Of a stretch of 48,213 nt of DNA, positions 39,069-46,220 are shown piece after piece. The translations under genes were made by a program, and so were the position numbers. Below the pieces are notes generated by a model that was not told the origin of the DNA, ran no database searches, and saw nothing but the letters and a program-made list of their open reading frames with translations. The stretch covers positions 1 through 48,213 of the IMG/VR virus record IMGVR_UViG_3300037587_000370. One strand, 5' to 3'. Each line of letters opens with the position of its first letter. Position 1 is the first letter of the stretch. The DNA is from a virus.

Positions 39069-39126
39069 TTGCCACCGTAAGAATTAATATAGTGGCAATT
39101 ATACTACATTAGCTAATGGTGGTCAT
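39069..39126 (-). promoter_or_regulatory. Portal promoter and leader hairpin
   Basis: On the minus strand a weak ATGACC is followed by 17 bases and TATAAT (39098-39103), inside the end of the gene at 39113. The leader carries TTGCCAC (39092-39098) and GTGGCAA (39069-39075), a 7 bp hairpin that would cover the GGTGG ribosome binding site of the portal gene. Confidence 0.55.
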
Positions 39127-39388
39127 TGTAACCGGCAAACCAAGCGCAGCGCTTGCCTAGCTCGCTGGACGGATATGGGTTAATATCTTCTTTCTTGGCC
39201 CTAAATCCCTGCTCGTAACACCTGCGGTATGGCTCGTCTATGCCCGTTGATGCTTGTTGATGCTTAGTGTTGCCTGCCTTTATATTTGCATTTCTGATTG
39301 ATTTACAGTTAACGCATTCGCCAGTTTCATACCTTATCGTTTCGCCACACTTAACACACGGCTCGCCCTCAACTTTTTGGCCTTTCAT
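39113..39388 (-). CDS. Zinc-ribbon protein with Rmf/CrpP-like C-terminus
   Basis: The 91-residue protein starts at ATG 39388 (longer starts lie within the upstream gene). An N-terminal four-cysteine ribbon (C11-x2-C14, C25-x2-C28) is followed by a C-terminal CYEQGFRAKKEDINPYP...RCAWFAGYNDHH stretch. The NPYP...R-x2-W-x2-G pattern is like ribosome modulation factor and its CrpP relatives. It may bind RNA or ribosomes. Its role in this genome is unknown. Confidence 0.65.
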   Translation of the reverse strand: MKGQKVEGEPCVKCGETIRYETGECVNCKSIRNANIKAGNTKHQQASTGIDEPYRRCYEQGFRAKKEDINPYPSSELGKRCAWFAGYNDHH

Positions 39389-39693
39389 AATAGATCGCTT
39401 GGTGTTAGCTTGAAATGTTTGGCCAGGGCTATTGCGTCTTGAGGTGTTAAATCTTGAAGTTGTACACCGTCTAGCCATACCGTTACGTCACCACTGCAAT
39501 CAACTGTAAATAAATCAAACTCATCTGGTTTGTACTCACTAATATCAAACTCTTTGCGCGGGATTGGTTTTGAGTCTTCGAATTGGATTTCGTGACTACT
39601 TGATAGGTGAATAACTTCATTTTCATTTGTAATGCTATACAGATCAGCCCATTCCGGCGCGTTATCGATTTCTTGCTGTGTTAGGGGTCTCAT
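39385..39693 (-). CDS. Hypothetical acidic protein
   Basis: The 102-residue acidic protein (MRPLTQQEIDNAPEWADLY...) starts at ATG 39693, overlapping the methyltransferase stop (TGATG); a GTG one codon earlier is less likely. The C-terminus (LTPQDAIALAKHFKLTPSDLL) is helical. There are many related short phage proteins of unknown function with a T-x2-E-I-x-N-A-P-x-W-A-x-Y-like opening. Confidence 0.65.
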   Translation of the reverse strand: MRPLTQQEIDNAPEWADLYSITNENEVIHLSSSHEIQFEDSKPIPRKEFDISEYKPDEFDLFTVDCSGDVTVWLDGVQLQDLTPQDAIALAKHFKLTPSDLL

Positions 39694-40268
39694 CACATTT
39701 GATCCTTATATCCGATTTTAATTGAGCCAAGTGACTCGTTGCCGAAAACATCCCAGTTAGCAATAGGGGCTTCATATCTGGCGAACATTTCAAGGCTCGG
39801 TACATCGCCACACATTTTTGTGATGTCATCGCGAAACTCGATAGGCTTCGCGGAATGCTTGCCTACTTTAGCGGATCGTACAGCTCGAACACCATGATCA
39901 ACAATTAAGCTTGATGGCTTACCTCTAACGGCAATTAAGGCCGACTCGCTACCGGCCCGAGTATAAAAGCCCATACCGAAAAATGGTAGCCCAGTTTTGG
40001 TAAGTTTGTTCCACACGAAACCGTTCATGTTTTTAACGGTAAATCCCCAGGCTTTGCATAGGTCTAGCGCTTCTTGAGGCTGGCTACCAACCCACCACAT
40101 AACCAAAATGCAATCATCATCACAAATGCTAGCAACGTCCATATTTTTCATATCGTCGATTGTCATTGTTTGGTATTGATTTTCGGCCCCTGACTTCATA
40201 GAGCCGCCTGTTTTCTTGCTGTTAAATGCCCAAGGGGGATCGGCTAGGATTGCCTTATACTTTTTCAT
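39693..40268 (-). CDS. MT-A70-family DNA N6-adenine methyltransferase
   Basis: This 191-residue protein starts with ILAD10PPW13, the catalytic DPPW of MT-A70 enzymes. Further signatures are VMWWVGSQPQEAL, the FVWNK segment and HSAKPIEFRDDI (H-x-x-K-P). Phage MT-A70 enzymes methylate adenines in phage DNA to escape restriction. It overlaps the clamp-like gene by 14 bases. It is the third DNA methyltransferase in this genome and the only one on the leftward arm. Confidence 0.88.
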   Translation of the reverse strand: MKKYKAILADPPWAFNSKKTGGSMKSGAENQYQTMTIDDMKNMDVASICDDDCILVMWWVGSQPQEALDLCKAWGFTVKNMNGFVWNKLTKTGLPFFGMGFYTRAGSESALIAVRGKPSSLIVDHGVRAVRSAKVGKHSAKPIEFRDDITKMCGDVPSLEMFARYEAPIANWDVFGNESLGSIKIGYKDQM

Positions 40269-40806
40269 CGTCTAACCTCGCTGGCATAACAACAAATTTA
40301 GGGTTGCCGAATTCATACTTAACAATCGGTGATGCTGCGGTAATTAACACGGCGCTGTTTTTATCAGAGAATTGGAACTTAGCCGCTGACATATAATTTT
40401 TACCAAACATTTTACCAAACAGGCCGACATACTCAGTGTTAAGGCCAATATAGTCAATCGGCTTAAATTTATTTGGTATAACTCGGTTTATGTCTGGAAA
40501 GTTACCATCAATAACATCGACACAACTAACAGAAATTAGCTGCTCGCATGAATCATAATGCTTTGCGATAGTTTCGCTTTTATGGAATATAAACTTTGTC
40601 CATAGGGCTTTAGCTGGGATAACGCCAATTATATTTAGGATAAAATTACCACGGATCTTTTTGTCCATAGTCATTTGGACTGCAACGTGTCCATTGGTTG
40701 ATTCAACGATATTGCCATAAATGTGAATCCCGTTTAGGTAATATCTAATATCGCTTTTGCCTTGGCAGTGTTTGGCTGCGCGTAGTAACTTGCTTTTAAT
40801 TTTCAT
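40255..40806 (-). CDS. Sliding-clamp-like protein (DnaN-related)
   Basis: The 183-residue protein has DGNFPDINRVIPN (100-112), KFQFSDKNSAVLITAASP (143-160) and FVVMPARL (171-178). The last closely parallels the conserved YVVMPMRL end of bacterial beta clamps. It is about half the length of DnaN, similar to one and a half domains. ATG 40806 has GGGAA upstream. It may hold polymerase or another partner on phage DNA, or sequester host clamp partners. Family assignment is fairly strong by motif, function inferred. Confidence 0.6.
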   Translation of the reverse strand: MKIKSKLLRAAKHCQGKSDIRYYLNGIHIYGNIVESTNGHVAVQMTMDKKIRGNFILNIIGVIPAKALWTKFIFHKSETIAKHYDSCEQLISVSCVDVIDGNFPDINRVIPNKFKPIDYIGLNTEYVGLFGKMFGKNYMSAAKFQFSDKNSAVLITAASPIVKYEFGNPKFVVMPARLDDEKV

Positions 40807-40808
40807 GG

Positions 40809-41072
40809 TTATTCCCACTCATAGATTGAGGTAGTTGTGACATTAATCCATTTACCGCCCATTAGTGACGGCGCACAATATGGTGAGCCTGATAGCGGTT
40901 CCTTAAAAAACGTTGCGCTAGGTAAATGTTTTGTTGTTATTTCTTTCATTGAATATGGCTTGTTACCCGTGGAAAAGCTTCCTCTACACCCTTGTTTATA
41001 GAAGGTGCCGTTCTTTAGGCGGTAAGCCCATGCTGTCGTTACATCTATGTGTTTCTTTTTGTTATCGCTCAT
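40809..41072 (-). CDS. Hypothetical small protein
   Basis: The 87-residue protein (MSDNKKKHIDVTTAWAYRLKNGTFYKQG...) is beta-rich, with no recognised motif. It is the first gene after the regulated promoter at 41105-41145 and ends just before the clamp-like gene, with AAAGGAAT upstream of its start. Function unknown. Confidence 0.65.
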   Translation of the reverse strand: MSDNKKKHIDVTTAWAYRLKNGTFYKQGCRGSFSTGNKPYSMKEITTKHLPSATFFKEPLSGSPYCAPSLMGGKWINVTTTSIYEWE

Positions 41073-41104
41073 TGGTTTATTCCTTTAATTAAGTTAACAA
41101 CCCA

Positions 41105-41145
41105 ACAATAAAACATTACGTTTAATACTGCAAGCTTTATGTTTA
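41105..41145 (-). promoter_or_regulatory. Regulated promoter of clamp/methyltransferase operon
   Basis: On the minus strand TTGCAG (41128-41133), 17 bases, TATTGT (41105-41110). Operators ATTACGTTTA (41115-41124) in the spacer and TTTATGTTTA (41136-41145, one mismatch) upstream of the -35. Confidence 0.65.
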
Positions 41146-41156
41146 TTTTACCCAAT

Positions 41157-41176
41157 AAAAAACCACCCGAAGGTGG
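41157..41176 (-). terminator. TTCG-loop terminator of the RNA gene
   Basis: On the minus strand CCACC, TTCG, GGTGG, TTTTTT: a compact, very stable intrinsic terminator ending the candidate RNA. Confidence 0.9.
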
Positions 41177-41523
41177 CTTAGTCAGAGCAAGCGGACTCTT
41201 ACCCCGCCTCGTGGATTCTACGATCCAGTCCCATTTAGATTTTTAATTCGGGCATTCATTTTATAACCCATCAAGCATTCTCATAGAAAACACTTGAGGG
41301 GGGATTGCCGAACCGGTACGGTGGCAAGCCGCATGAAAGTAAAAGCCCGAGCTACAAGAGGATAACGCTCGGTGAAAAACTTACCTACAGGTTAATATTA
41401 GTCCAATGTAGTGGTCACACCTTACAGGGTGCGCGCTATGGGTAAAGGAGCGCCGCTATAACCGACACAACCCATTAAACTATTCACTTGGAGATACCGG
41501 CACCTGGTAAACCGCCGTTCTGT
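41157..41523 (-). ncRNA. Candidate structured non-coding RNA, about 365 nt
   Basis: Between a near-consensus promoter and a TTCG-loop terminator on the minus strand lies a 365-base stretch with no substantial reading frame. Predicted hairpins (minus strand) include GCGCT/AGCGC, CACC/GGTG, CCGAGC/GCTCGG, TTGCCACCG/CGGTTCGGCAA with a 3-base loop, a 9 bp CAAGTGTTT helix, GGAT/ATCC and GCGG/CCGC. It is not a recognisable tRNA, tmRNA, RNase P RNA, 6S RNA or group I intron. It lies between SSB and the clamp-like operon. The function is unknown; the RNA nature is inferred from signals and structure. Confidence 0.6.
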
Positions 41524-41529
41524 AAACAT

Positions 41530-41558
41530 AATATATGTTAATGTGCTGGCGGTGTCAA
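41530..41558 (-). promoter_or_regulatory. Strong promoter of the candidate RNA
   Basis: On the minus strand a perfect TTGACA (41553-41558), exactly 17 bases, then TATATT (41530-41535), with a predicted start near 41523. An operator copy TAAACATAAT (41523-41532) overlaps the -10 and start site. Confidence 0.75.
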
Positions 41559-41577
41559 ATACTTTTTAAACACAAAG

Positions 41578-42078
41578 TTAAAATGGTGTTGATGAGTCCC
41601 AACCGTCGTCTAAGTCAGGCGTTTTGGCTTGCTGCTGGCCCTGGGTTTGTTGCGGTGCTTGTTTAAATCCTTGCTGCTGGCCTTGCTGCTGGGGTTGTTG
41701 TGTTGCCTGCTGCTGATAACCCCCTTGCTGCTGTGCTGGCTGTTGCTGTTGTGCCTGTTCGATATAACCAGCCGCATCAATTCGGGCGTTTTCCATAAAT
41801 AATTTAATATACTGGCCGCACTCGCTAACCTCGATCTTTAATTTTTCGCTAGATAACGAAACCCAATTACCTTTCACCAGGGTTTTATTGTAATACTCAA
41901 TATGTGCCGGTGAAGCGGCAAATAACAAAGCCTTATAATTGGTATAAGACTTTTCGCCAGTTTTATAATCCTTTGTGACTTCGCACAATTCAAGCCCGTA
42001 CATTGTTGATTGACCATCTTTACCAACGCCCTGCTTAATAAACGTGTCTTTTCTCAATTCGCCTGTTATTACATGCAT
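41578..42078 (-). CDS. ssb: Single-stranded DNA-binding protein
   Basis: The 166-residue protein has an OB-fold-like first 105 residues (ITGELRKDTFIKQG, NYKALLFAA, GNWVSLSSEKLKIEV). A strongly Gln-rich linker follows at about 108-150, then a short acidic tip ending DDGWDSSTPF, comparable to the D-x-P-F tip of bacterial SSB. The start follows GGAGTGA. It should coat ssDNA in replication and recombination and recruit partners through the tip. It lies next to a RecA/Sak4-like ATPase and RecE-like exonuclease. Confidence 0.85.
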   Translation of the reverse strand: MHVITGELRKDTFIKQGVGKDGQSTMYGLELCEVTKDYKTGEKSYTNYKALLFAASPAHIEYYNKTLVKGNWVSLSSEKLKIEVSECGQYIKLFMENARIDAAGYIEQAQQQQPAQQQGGYQQQATQQPQQQGQQQGFKQAPQQTQGQQQAKTPDLDDGWDSSTPF

Positions 42079-42119
42079 TTTATTATCACTCCATGGCGAC
42101 CTAAGCCGCCAATTTATTA

Positions 42120-43127
42120 TTAAAAGTTATTTGCGATGTCTTGTTCGGTTGGTGCTGGTTGATCTATCTGCTGCTCTGGCTCTGGTTCCTGCTTGGCAAT
42201 CTTGGCAGGATTAAAACTACTTTGGGCAGTTGGTAGATCTTCGTTCTCGCCGGTAAACGTTTGCGCTGCTGCCTCGTCAATAGCCTTTGCTGAGGCCCAA
42301 AATACAGACTTAACCGATTGCAAGCCAACTTGAATATCTTCTGGCATTGCTTGCCACGCTTGCTTTAATGCATCACAACCGTCGTTAGATGCCAGTTGCA
42401 TTTTGTTGCGGTAGCTTTCGAGCTGGTCGTCTATGTTACCAGAATCTAACCAAGCGCGGATTTGCTGGCCTGTTTCAATCCCCAGGTAACCTTGACCATC
42501 GCCAAACGCTTCCTTTAAATCACGCGGGATCTTTAAGTGTTGCTGATAACTGCCCTCATTAAACATCATGACGCTGGCACTAAGCTCGAACATAAAGTTT
42601 TTTTCACACAATGGCTGAATACCCAGGCTAACCGGCTGCTTAGGGTTTTTAAAGTCAGTCTTTTCGGCTGCTCGGATGCATACAATAATATGCATATCTG
42701 ACTGTAATAACGTGGTCATAAACTTTTTATGTTCAGCCTTGGTTTTTTTCCAGTCGGCCATCTTTTTACCGCGTAATAATGGGGCCTCGGCAATTTCCAT
42801 GCAGCCACTCTCCCACTCATGACTAACACTGTCGACAATTAATACCTTAACGCCTGCCGCCTGGAATTCTTTGATAGCCACGGCATAACGATCCGGAGAG
42901 AATGGATAAAACAGATCGCCTATTAAAAACTGGCCATCAAGCTCATTGGCATAAAGCGATCCGCGTCGGTTTTCCGTATCTAAAAAACCAATTTCACCCG
43001 CGTGATCTGTCATGCCACGCGCAACATATAAAGCTGTTAATGTTTTGCCGCTGCCTGATTGACCGGCAATGCCTAATACTAATTTTGAACCAGCTCTAAC
43101 GGCTGGGCGTATGTTTAGGATGCTCAT
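42120..43127 (-). CDS. RecA/Sak4-like recombination ATPase (AAA_24)
   Basis: This 335-residue protein has Walker A GQSGSGKT at 22-29, Walker B VLIVDSVSHEW at about 95-105, and a RecA-like core to residue about 230. An acidic Gln/Pro-rich tail (EPEPEQQIDQPAPTEQD) completes it. Such AAA_24 proteins act as Sak4-like single-strand annealing partners of phage exonucleases. It overlaps the upstream nucleotidyltransferase-fold gene by 4 bases and precedes SSB, forming an exonuclease-annealer-SSB set. Confidence 0.82.
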   Translation of the reverse strand: MSILNIRPAVRAGSKLVLGIAGQSGSGKTLTALYVARGMTDHAGEIGFLDTENRRGSLYANELDGQFLIGDLFYPFSPDRYAVAIKEFQAAGVKVLIVDSVSHEWESGCMEIAEAPLLRGKKMADWKKTKAEHKKFMTTLLQSDMHIIVCIRAAEKTDFKNPKQPVSLGIQPLCEKNFMFELSASVMMFNEGSYQQHLKIPRDLKEAFGDGQGYLGIETGQQIRAWLDSGNIDDQLESYRNKMQLASNDGCDALKQAWQAMPEDIQVGLQSVKSVFWASAKAIDEAAAQTFTGENEDLPTAQSSFNPAKIAKQEPEPEQQIDQPAPTEQDIANNF

Positions 43128-43486
43128 GCGATAGTCTCCCCGTTGTAAATTTCGCCATCTTCTTCTGGAAAGAAAAAATCAATATCTTTCCCGTTAAGCT
43201 CAGCTTTTACACACCAACCATGATCGCTAAGTATTTTCACACCTTCGAATTGTGTGAATGCATTTAATAGACCTTGCTTGTTAATTTCTGGAACTTGGCG
43301 AATTCTGTAAATTAAAATATCAACATCCTTTCGCTCGCCTCGCTTATATAGTGTCCCGCCGGTTAACGCAACGTGGCCACCAAAATCAGGCGCTATAACT
43401 TCTAATTTAGAGCAAAGATCCATTGCCTGTTCTGTATTCCATTTTTCTTTAATTTCGGGAATACACATTTGCGGTAAATTCTTCAT
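43124..43486 (-). CDS. Nucleotidyltransferase-fold protein
   Basis: The 120-residue protein starts at ATG 43486 behind GGAAAAATT (a longer start overlaps the promoter). It shows the nucleotidyltransferase signature: GG43-44 in VALTGGTLYKRG, then ERKD54-V-D56-ILIYR, the D-x-D metal site, with a later KDIDFFF strand that may supply the third acidic residue. It could modify a nucleic acid, protein or small molecule. It lies in the recombination operon. The partner and product are unknown. Confidence 0.65.
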   Translation of the reverse strand: MKNLPQMCIPEIKEKWNTEQAMDLCSKLEVIAPDFGGHVALTGGTLYKRGERKDVDILIYRIRQVPEINKQGLLNAFTQFEGVKILSDHGWCVKAELNGKDIDFFFPEEDGEIYNGETIA

Positions 43487-43514
43487 AATTTTTCCTTTCG
43501 TTAAACTCGCAGCC

Positions 43515-43555
43515 ACTATATTACGTTTAACATGTGGCCGCAAGCGTTATGTTTA
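43515..43555 (-). promoter_or_regulatory. Regulated promoter of recombination operon
   Basis: On the minus strand TTGCGG (43538-43543), 17 bases, TATAGT (43515-43520). Operators ATTACGTTTA (43520-43529) and GTTATGTTTA (43546-43555). The 16 bases TAAACATAACGCTTGC match the rightward early promoter exactly. Confidence 0.75.
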
Positions 43556-44515
43556 CTAAATATTATACATCTTTGCTACATACCCAGGCGTTGGCAATTC
43601 TGTTGGTTCGTCAAAATAAGCTGGCCAAACATCGGATTCGTTGCAATGGGTAAACATGCGCAACGCTGATTGATATTGCTCGCGCCCAACTTGCAACTGA
43701 TCGCCAGTTAGCCAATACAATTGATAAATATGAGGCGCTTTTTTGCCTTGTGCCAATAGTCCGGCTTTAAAATCCTGCTCATATACAGCTTTCAATATGT
43801 CGCAAACAAAAGCTTGCTTAAACCAATAACCGGCTTCATGTGCTTGGCGCCCAAACTTCTCAGGGTTCATGTTGGCCGTTGTTTTATAGTCCGGCACCGA
43901 GCGATCACCAGTAATTATGTCCGGTCTTATTTTTACCTTGTGCCAAGTTCCGTCAATTTCAACCTCGCAAATGACCGACATCTCAACTTGTGCGCCTTTG
44001 AGTAATTCGATATTTGAAGGATTGGCGAATAATGTCTCGCGCATTTGCATGATCATGTCGTAATTGTCAGCACCAACTAACGTTTGACCTTTTGATTGGC
44101 ATTCGCATTCCTGCAGCCAGGATTCGAGCGCAAATATTTTAGCCTCGGGATCCGCATTTAATAACATAATAATCAAGTCGGGCCACTTTTTGGTTGAATA
44201 ACCGGTCATACCCATAGCTTTTAACTTCGCTTTTATCGCCGCGTCACTAGTAATTTCGAAGTCGTCTTTTTTAATCGCCTTAACAAATTCTTTTTCGAAT
44301 AACTCAGGCTCAAGCATTGCCGCGTGACTTGCGGTACCAAAGTGCAAGGCTGCCGATTCTTCGTGCTCGCCATACTTTAACGCTGCAGGGCATTCAGTGA
44401 ATAACAAATGAAGCGACGAGCCACTTGCATATTCTGCGTATTTTTCGCCGTGGTAATCATCGTTTGACAATTGATCAGGCGTGAATGTTTGGATGTTTCG
44501 GATGTTGGTTATCAT
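43556..44515 (-). CDS. RecE-like PD-(D/E)XK exonuclease
   Basis: This 319-residue protein has ALHFGTASH64AAMLEP, E184/E186 in CEVEID, KIRPD199II and VPD209YK211TT, the order of catalytic motifs in exonuclease VIII (DUF3799/RecE C-terminal) enzymes. It would degrade one strand of duplex DNA to expose ssDNA for annealing by the ATPase and SSB encoded downstream. It begins one base after the GHKL gene stop and may also be transcribed from that gene's promoter. Confidence 0.87.
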   Translation of the reverse strand: MITNIRNIQTFTPDQLSNDDYHGEKYAEYASGSSLHLLFTECPAALKYGEHEESAALHFGTASHAAMLEPELFEKEFVKAIKKDDFEITSDAAIKAKLKAMGMTGYSTKKWPDLIIMLLNADPEAKIFALESWLQECECQSKGQTLVGADNYDMIMQMRETLFANPSNIELLKGAQVEMSVICEVEIDGTWHKVKIRPDIITGDRSVPDYKTTANMNPEKFGRQAHEAGYWFKQAFVCDILKAVYEQDFKAGLLAQGKKAPHIYQLYWLTGDQLQVGREQYQSALRMFTHCNESDVWPAYFDEPTELPTPGYVAKMYNI

Positions 44516-44516
44516 G

Positions 44517-45710
44517 TTATTCGCCTTTTAATTTAATTGATTGGATAAGACTGCTTAAATTTTTAACTGCCTTTGAACGCATGTGCTTTTTGTTATCTGA
44601 TAAAAATAATTCCAAAGCAGAGCTTACTTTACCTTTTAACTTGACAATGTTGACCTTATCTTTTAATTCGATTGGTAAAATATCATAAACGCAAACCTTA
44701 ACATCAACAGGAACCAGCCCACGCTTAACCGCTTCTATTCTTAAGGCTTGCTTTTCTGCCTCCAAGATGTTTGATTTTATAGGAAATGCATTCTCACCAT
44801 TCTTTGATAAGAAAGACTTAAGAGCCATATTAGATATTTCGCTTTCATTTTGACCGTCAATGTGATGACTGCCACCGCCGCCAGTGGTTGATGGTTGGTA
44901 ATAATCGCTAACGTCGGCAAAGCCATCATTGGCAATTTTAATTAATAGTTCAAGGTTGCCAGAATCAACCAATAATTTAGTTGCATAATATTGAAGATAA
45001 AACGAGTCAACGGCATTGCGATCTCGATCAAGCTCTAATACGTTTGGTGCAAAATTATAGCTAAAACGATAATTGTTATTATCATCATTTTTAAGGTCAC
45101 AAACAAAAAGACCGCCGACAAATACCTTTTTAATATTGTCCTCGTCTTGATCGTAATCATAATCAAAGCAGTAACTATCATTATATTCTGCGAAAACTTC
45201 AAAGTTTTCCATCTCAAGGTAATTACTTTCAATAATGTCAAAATCATCATTGGTCATGCCGTTAATGACAAACTCAACTCTATCACCTCGATCCTCGAAG
45301 TAATCGCTAATCACTTCAATTGTTAAGCAATTAGATCCTAGCTGATCATGAGGCGCGATACTTGTTAACCAAAGATCGTTACCGTTGGCAATCTGCAGGT
45401 TGTAACCCATACGGCACAGGACCAGCATGGCCAGTTTGTAACCTTCTCCATACTTACCGATGGTTGAATCATCATTATTTTTTGATGTTTCGCCAAGCAT
45501 TAAAGTTGAAAGGTCAAGGGTGCCGCCGTTAGATTGAATCTTAATTAAGCGATCATAAGTTGACTTAATTACTTTGAAATCTTTTGTATCAATTGCGTTT
45601 TGAAGCAGTTCACGTGTAGCCTCCCAGAAACCCCAGTGGTTAACATAGTTAACGCTAATTGGTAGCTGAATAATTTGATTTTGCTGCTCTACTAATTTCA
45701 ATGAGTTCAT
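44517..45710 (-). CDS. GHKL-fold ATPase (rIIA-like candidate)
   Basis: The 397-residue protein contains the N-box E34-L-L-Q-N38-A-I-D41 and the G2 box IGKYGEGYKLAML (84-96) of the GHKL ATPase fold (Hsp90, MutL, topoisomerase II, histidine kinases). No kinase phosphoacceptor, MutL or gyrase C-domain is seen. The T4 rIIA protein has a GHKL domain, so a counter-defence or membrane/DNA-associated role is possible. A poly-Gly stretch (TTGGGGSHH) separates the ATPase core from a helical C-terminus. Own regulated promoter. Confidence 0.75.
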   Translation of the reverse strand: MNSLKLVEQQNQIIQLPISVNYVNHWGFWEATRELLQNAIDTKDFKVIKSTYDRLIKIQSNGGTLDLSTLMLGETSKNNDDSTIGKYGEGYKLAMLVLCRMGYNLQIANGNDLWLTSIAPHDQLGSNCLTIEVISDYFEDRGDRVEFVINGMTNDDFDIIESNYLEMENFEVFAEYNDSYCFDYDYDQDEDNIKKVFVGGLFVCDLKNDDNNNYRFSYNFAPNVLELDRDRNAVDSFYLQYYATKLLVDSGNLELLIKIANDGFADVSDYYQPSTTGGGGSHHIDGQNESEISNMALKSFLSKNGENAFPIKSNILEAEKQALRIEAVKRGLVPVDVKVCVYDILPIELKDKVNIVKLKGKVSSALELFLSDNKKHMRSKAVKNLSSLIQSIKLKGE

Positions 45711-45750
45711 AATATTTCCTTTGGTTTAAGTTTTGTTTCAACACCGCCAC

Positions 45751-45791
45751 TATATAACGTTACGTTTATCGATGTCAATACGTTATGTTTA
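45751..45791 (-). promoter_or_regulatory. Regulated promoter of the GHKL gene
   Basis: On the minus strand TTGACA (45773-45778), 16 bases, TATATA (45751-45756). Operators GTTACGTTTA (45759-45768) in the spacer and GTTATGTTTA (45782-45791) upstream of the -35, the latter inside the end of the VRR-NUC gene. Confidence 0.8.
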
Positions 45792-46220
45792 TTTATTTAG
45801 ATATTTCTTGATTGCTTCGAGGGCTGGCAGATAACCATAGGCCACGATGCATGTATAGCCCCACTTCTCAGCAGTAAGTAAGAACTCGCGCTCTTCCTTT
45901 GGTATTGAGCTATCGGCCTTGCGTGATCGCTTAAGCTCTAAAAACATACCAGGCTTGCCGTTAGTAGGTATCATAACCAGCCAATCCGGCACCCCGTCTT
46001 TTTTGCCGCGGCGTTTTAACATGGCACCATAGAAAGCATCCCGCTTGCCCTCGCCTACCGTATGCCACATCATTTCGTATTCATCCGGATACAATTTAGC
46101 GCAAAAATGATTTAAATCAACTTGTTCGCACTTTTCTAGCCTTGACTTCACCTTGCTGGCGTTGGCCTGGTCATCCCAGTAACACATCACACCCGCTTTG
46201 TTACGTGCATTCACTATCAT
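45789..46220 (-). CDS. VRR-NUC domain endonuclease
   Basis: The 143-residue protein has GKKDG76VPD79WLVMIP and MFLE95LK97R, the PD...ExK core of VRR-NUC nucleases. It has GAGG before its ATG and overlaps the helicase gene by 20 bases. Phage VRR-NUC proteins can act as structure-specific or Holliday-junction-like nucleases, often beside a SF2 helicase, as here. Likely role: processing replication and recombination intermediates. Confidence 0.85.
   Translation of the reverse strand: MIVNARNKAGVMCYWDDQANASKVKSRLEKCEQVDLNHFCAKLYPDEYEMMWHTVGEGKRDAFYGAMLKRRGKKDGVPDWLVMIPTNGKPGMFLELKRSRKADSSIPKEEREFLLTAEKWGYTCIVAYGYLPALEAIKKYLNK

Noticed and set aside
41171-41240. tRNA-Lys(CTT)-like pattern on the plus strand
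   Set aside because: A D-arm-like and anticodon-loop-like sequence (CTCTTAC) is present, but the acceptor stem does not pair, the T-loop has the wrong length, and promoter and terminator are on the other strand.
41157-41523. tmRNA, RNase P RNA or group I intron
   Set aside because: No tag-peptide frame, no conserved RNase P core and no intron catalytic core or interrupted gene could be found.
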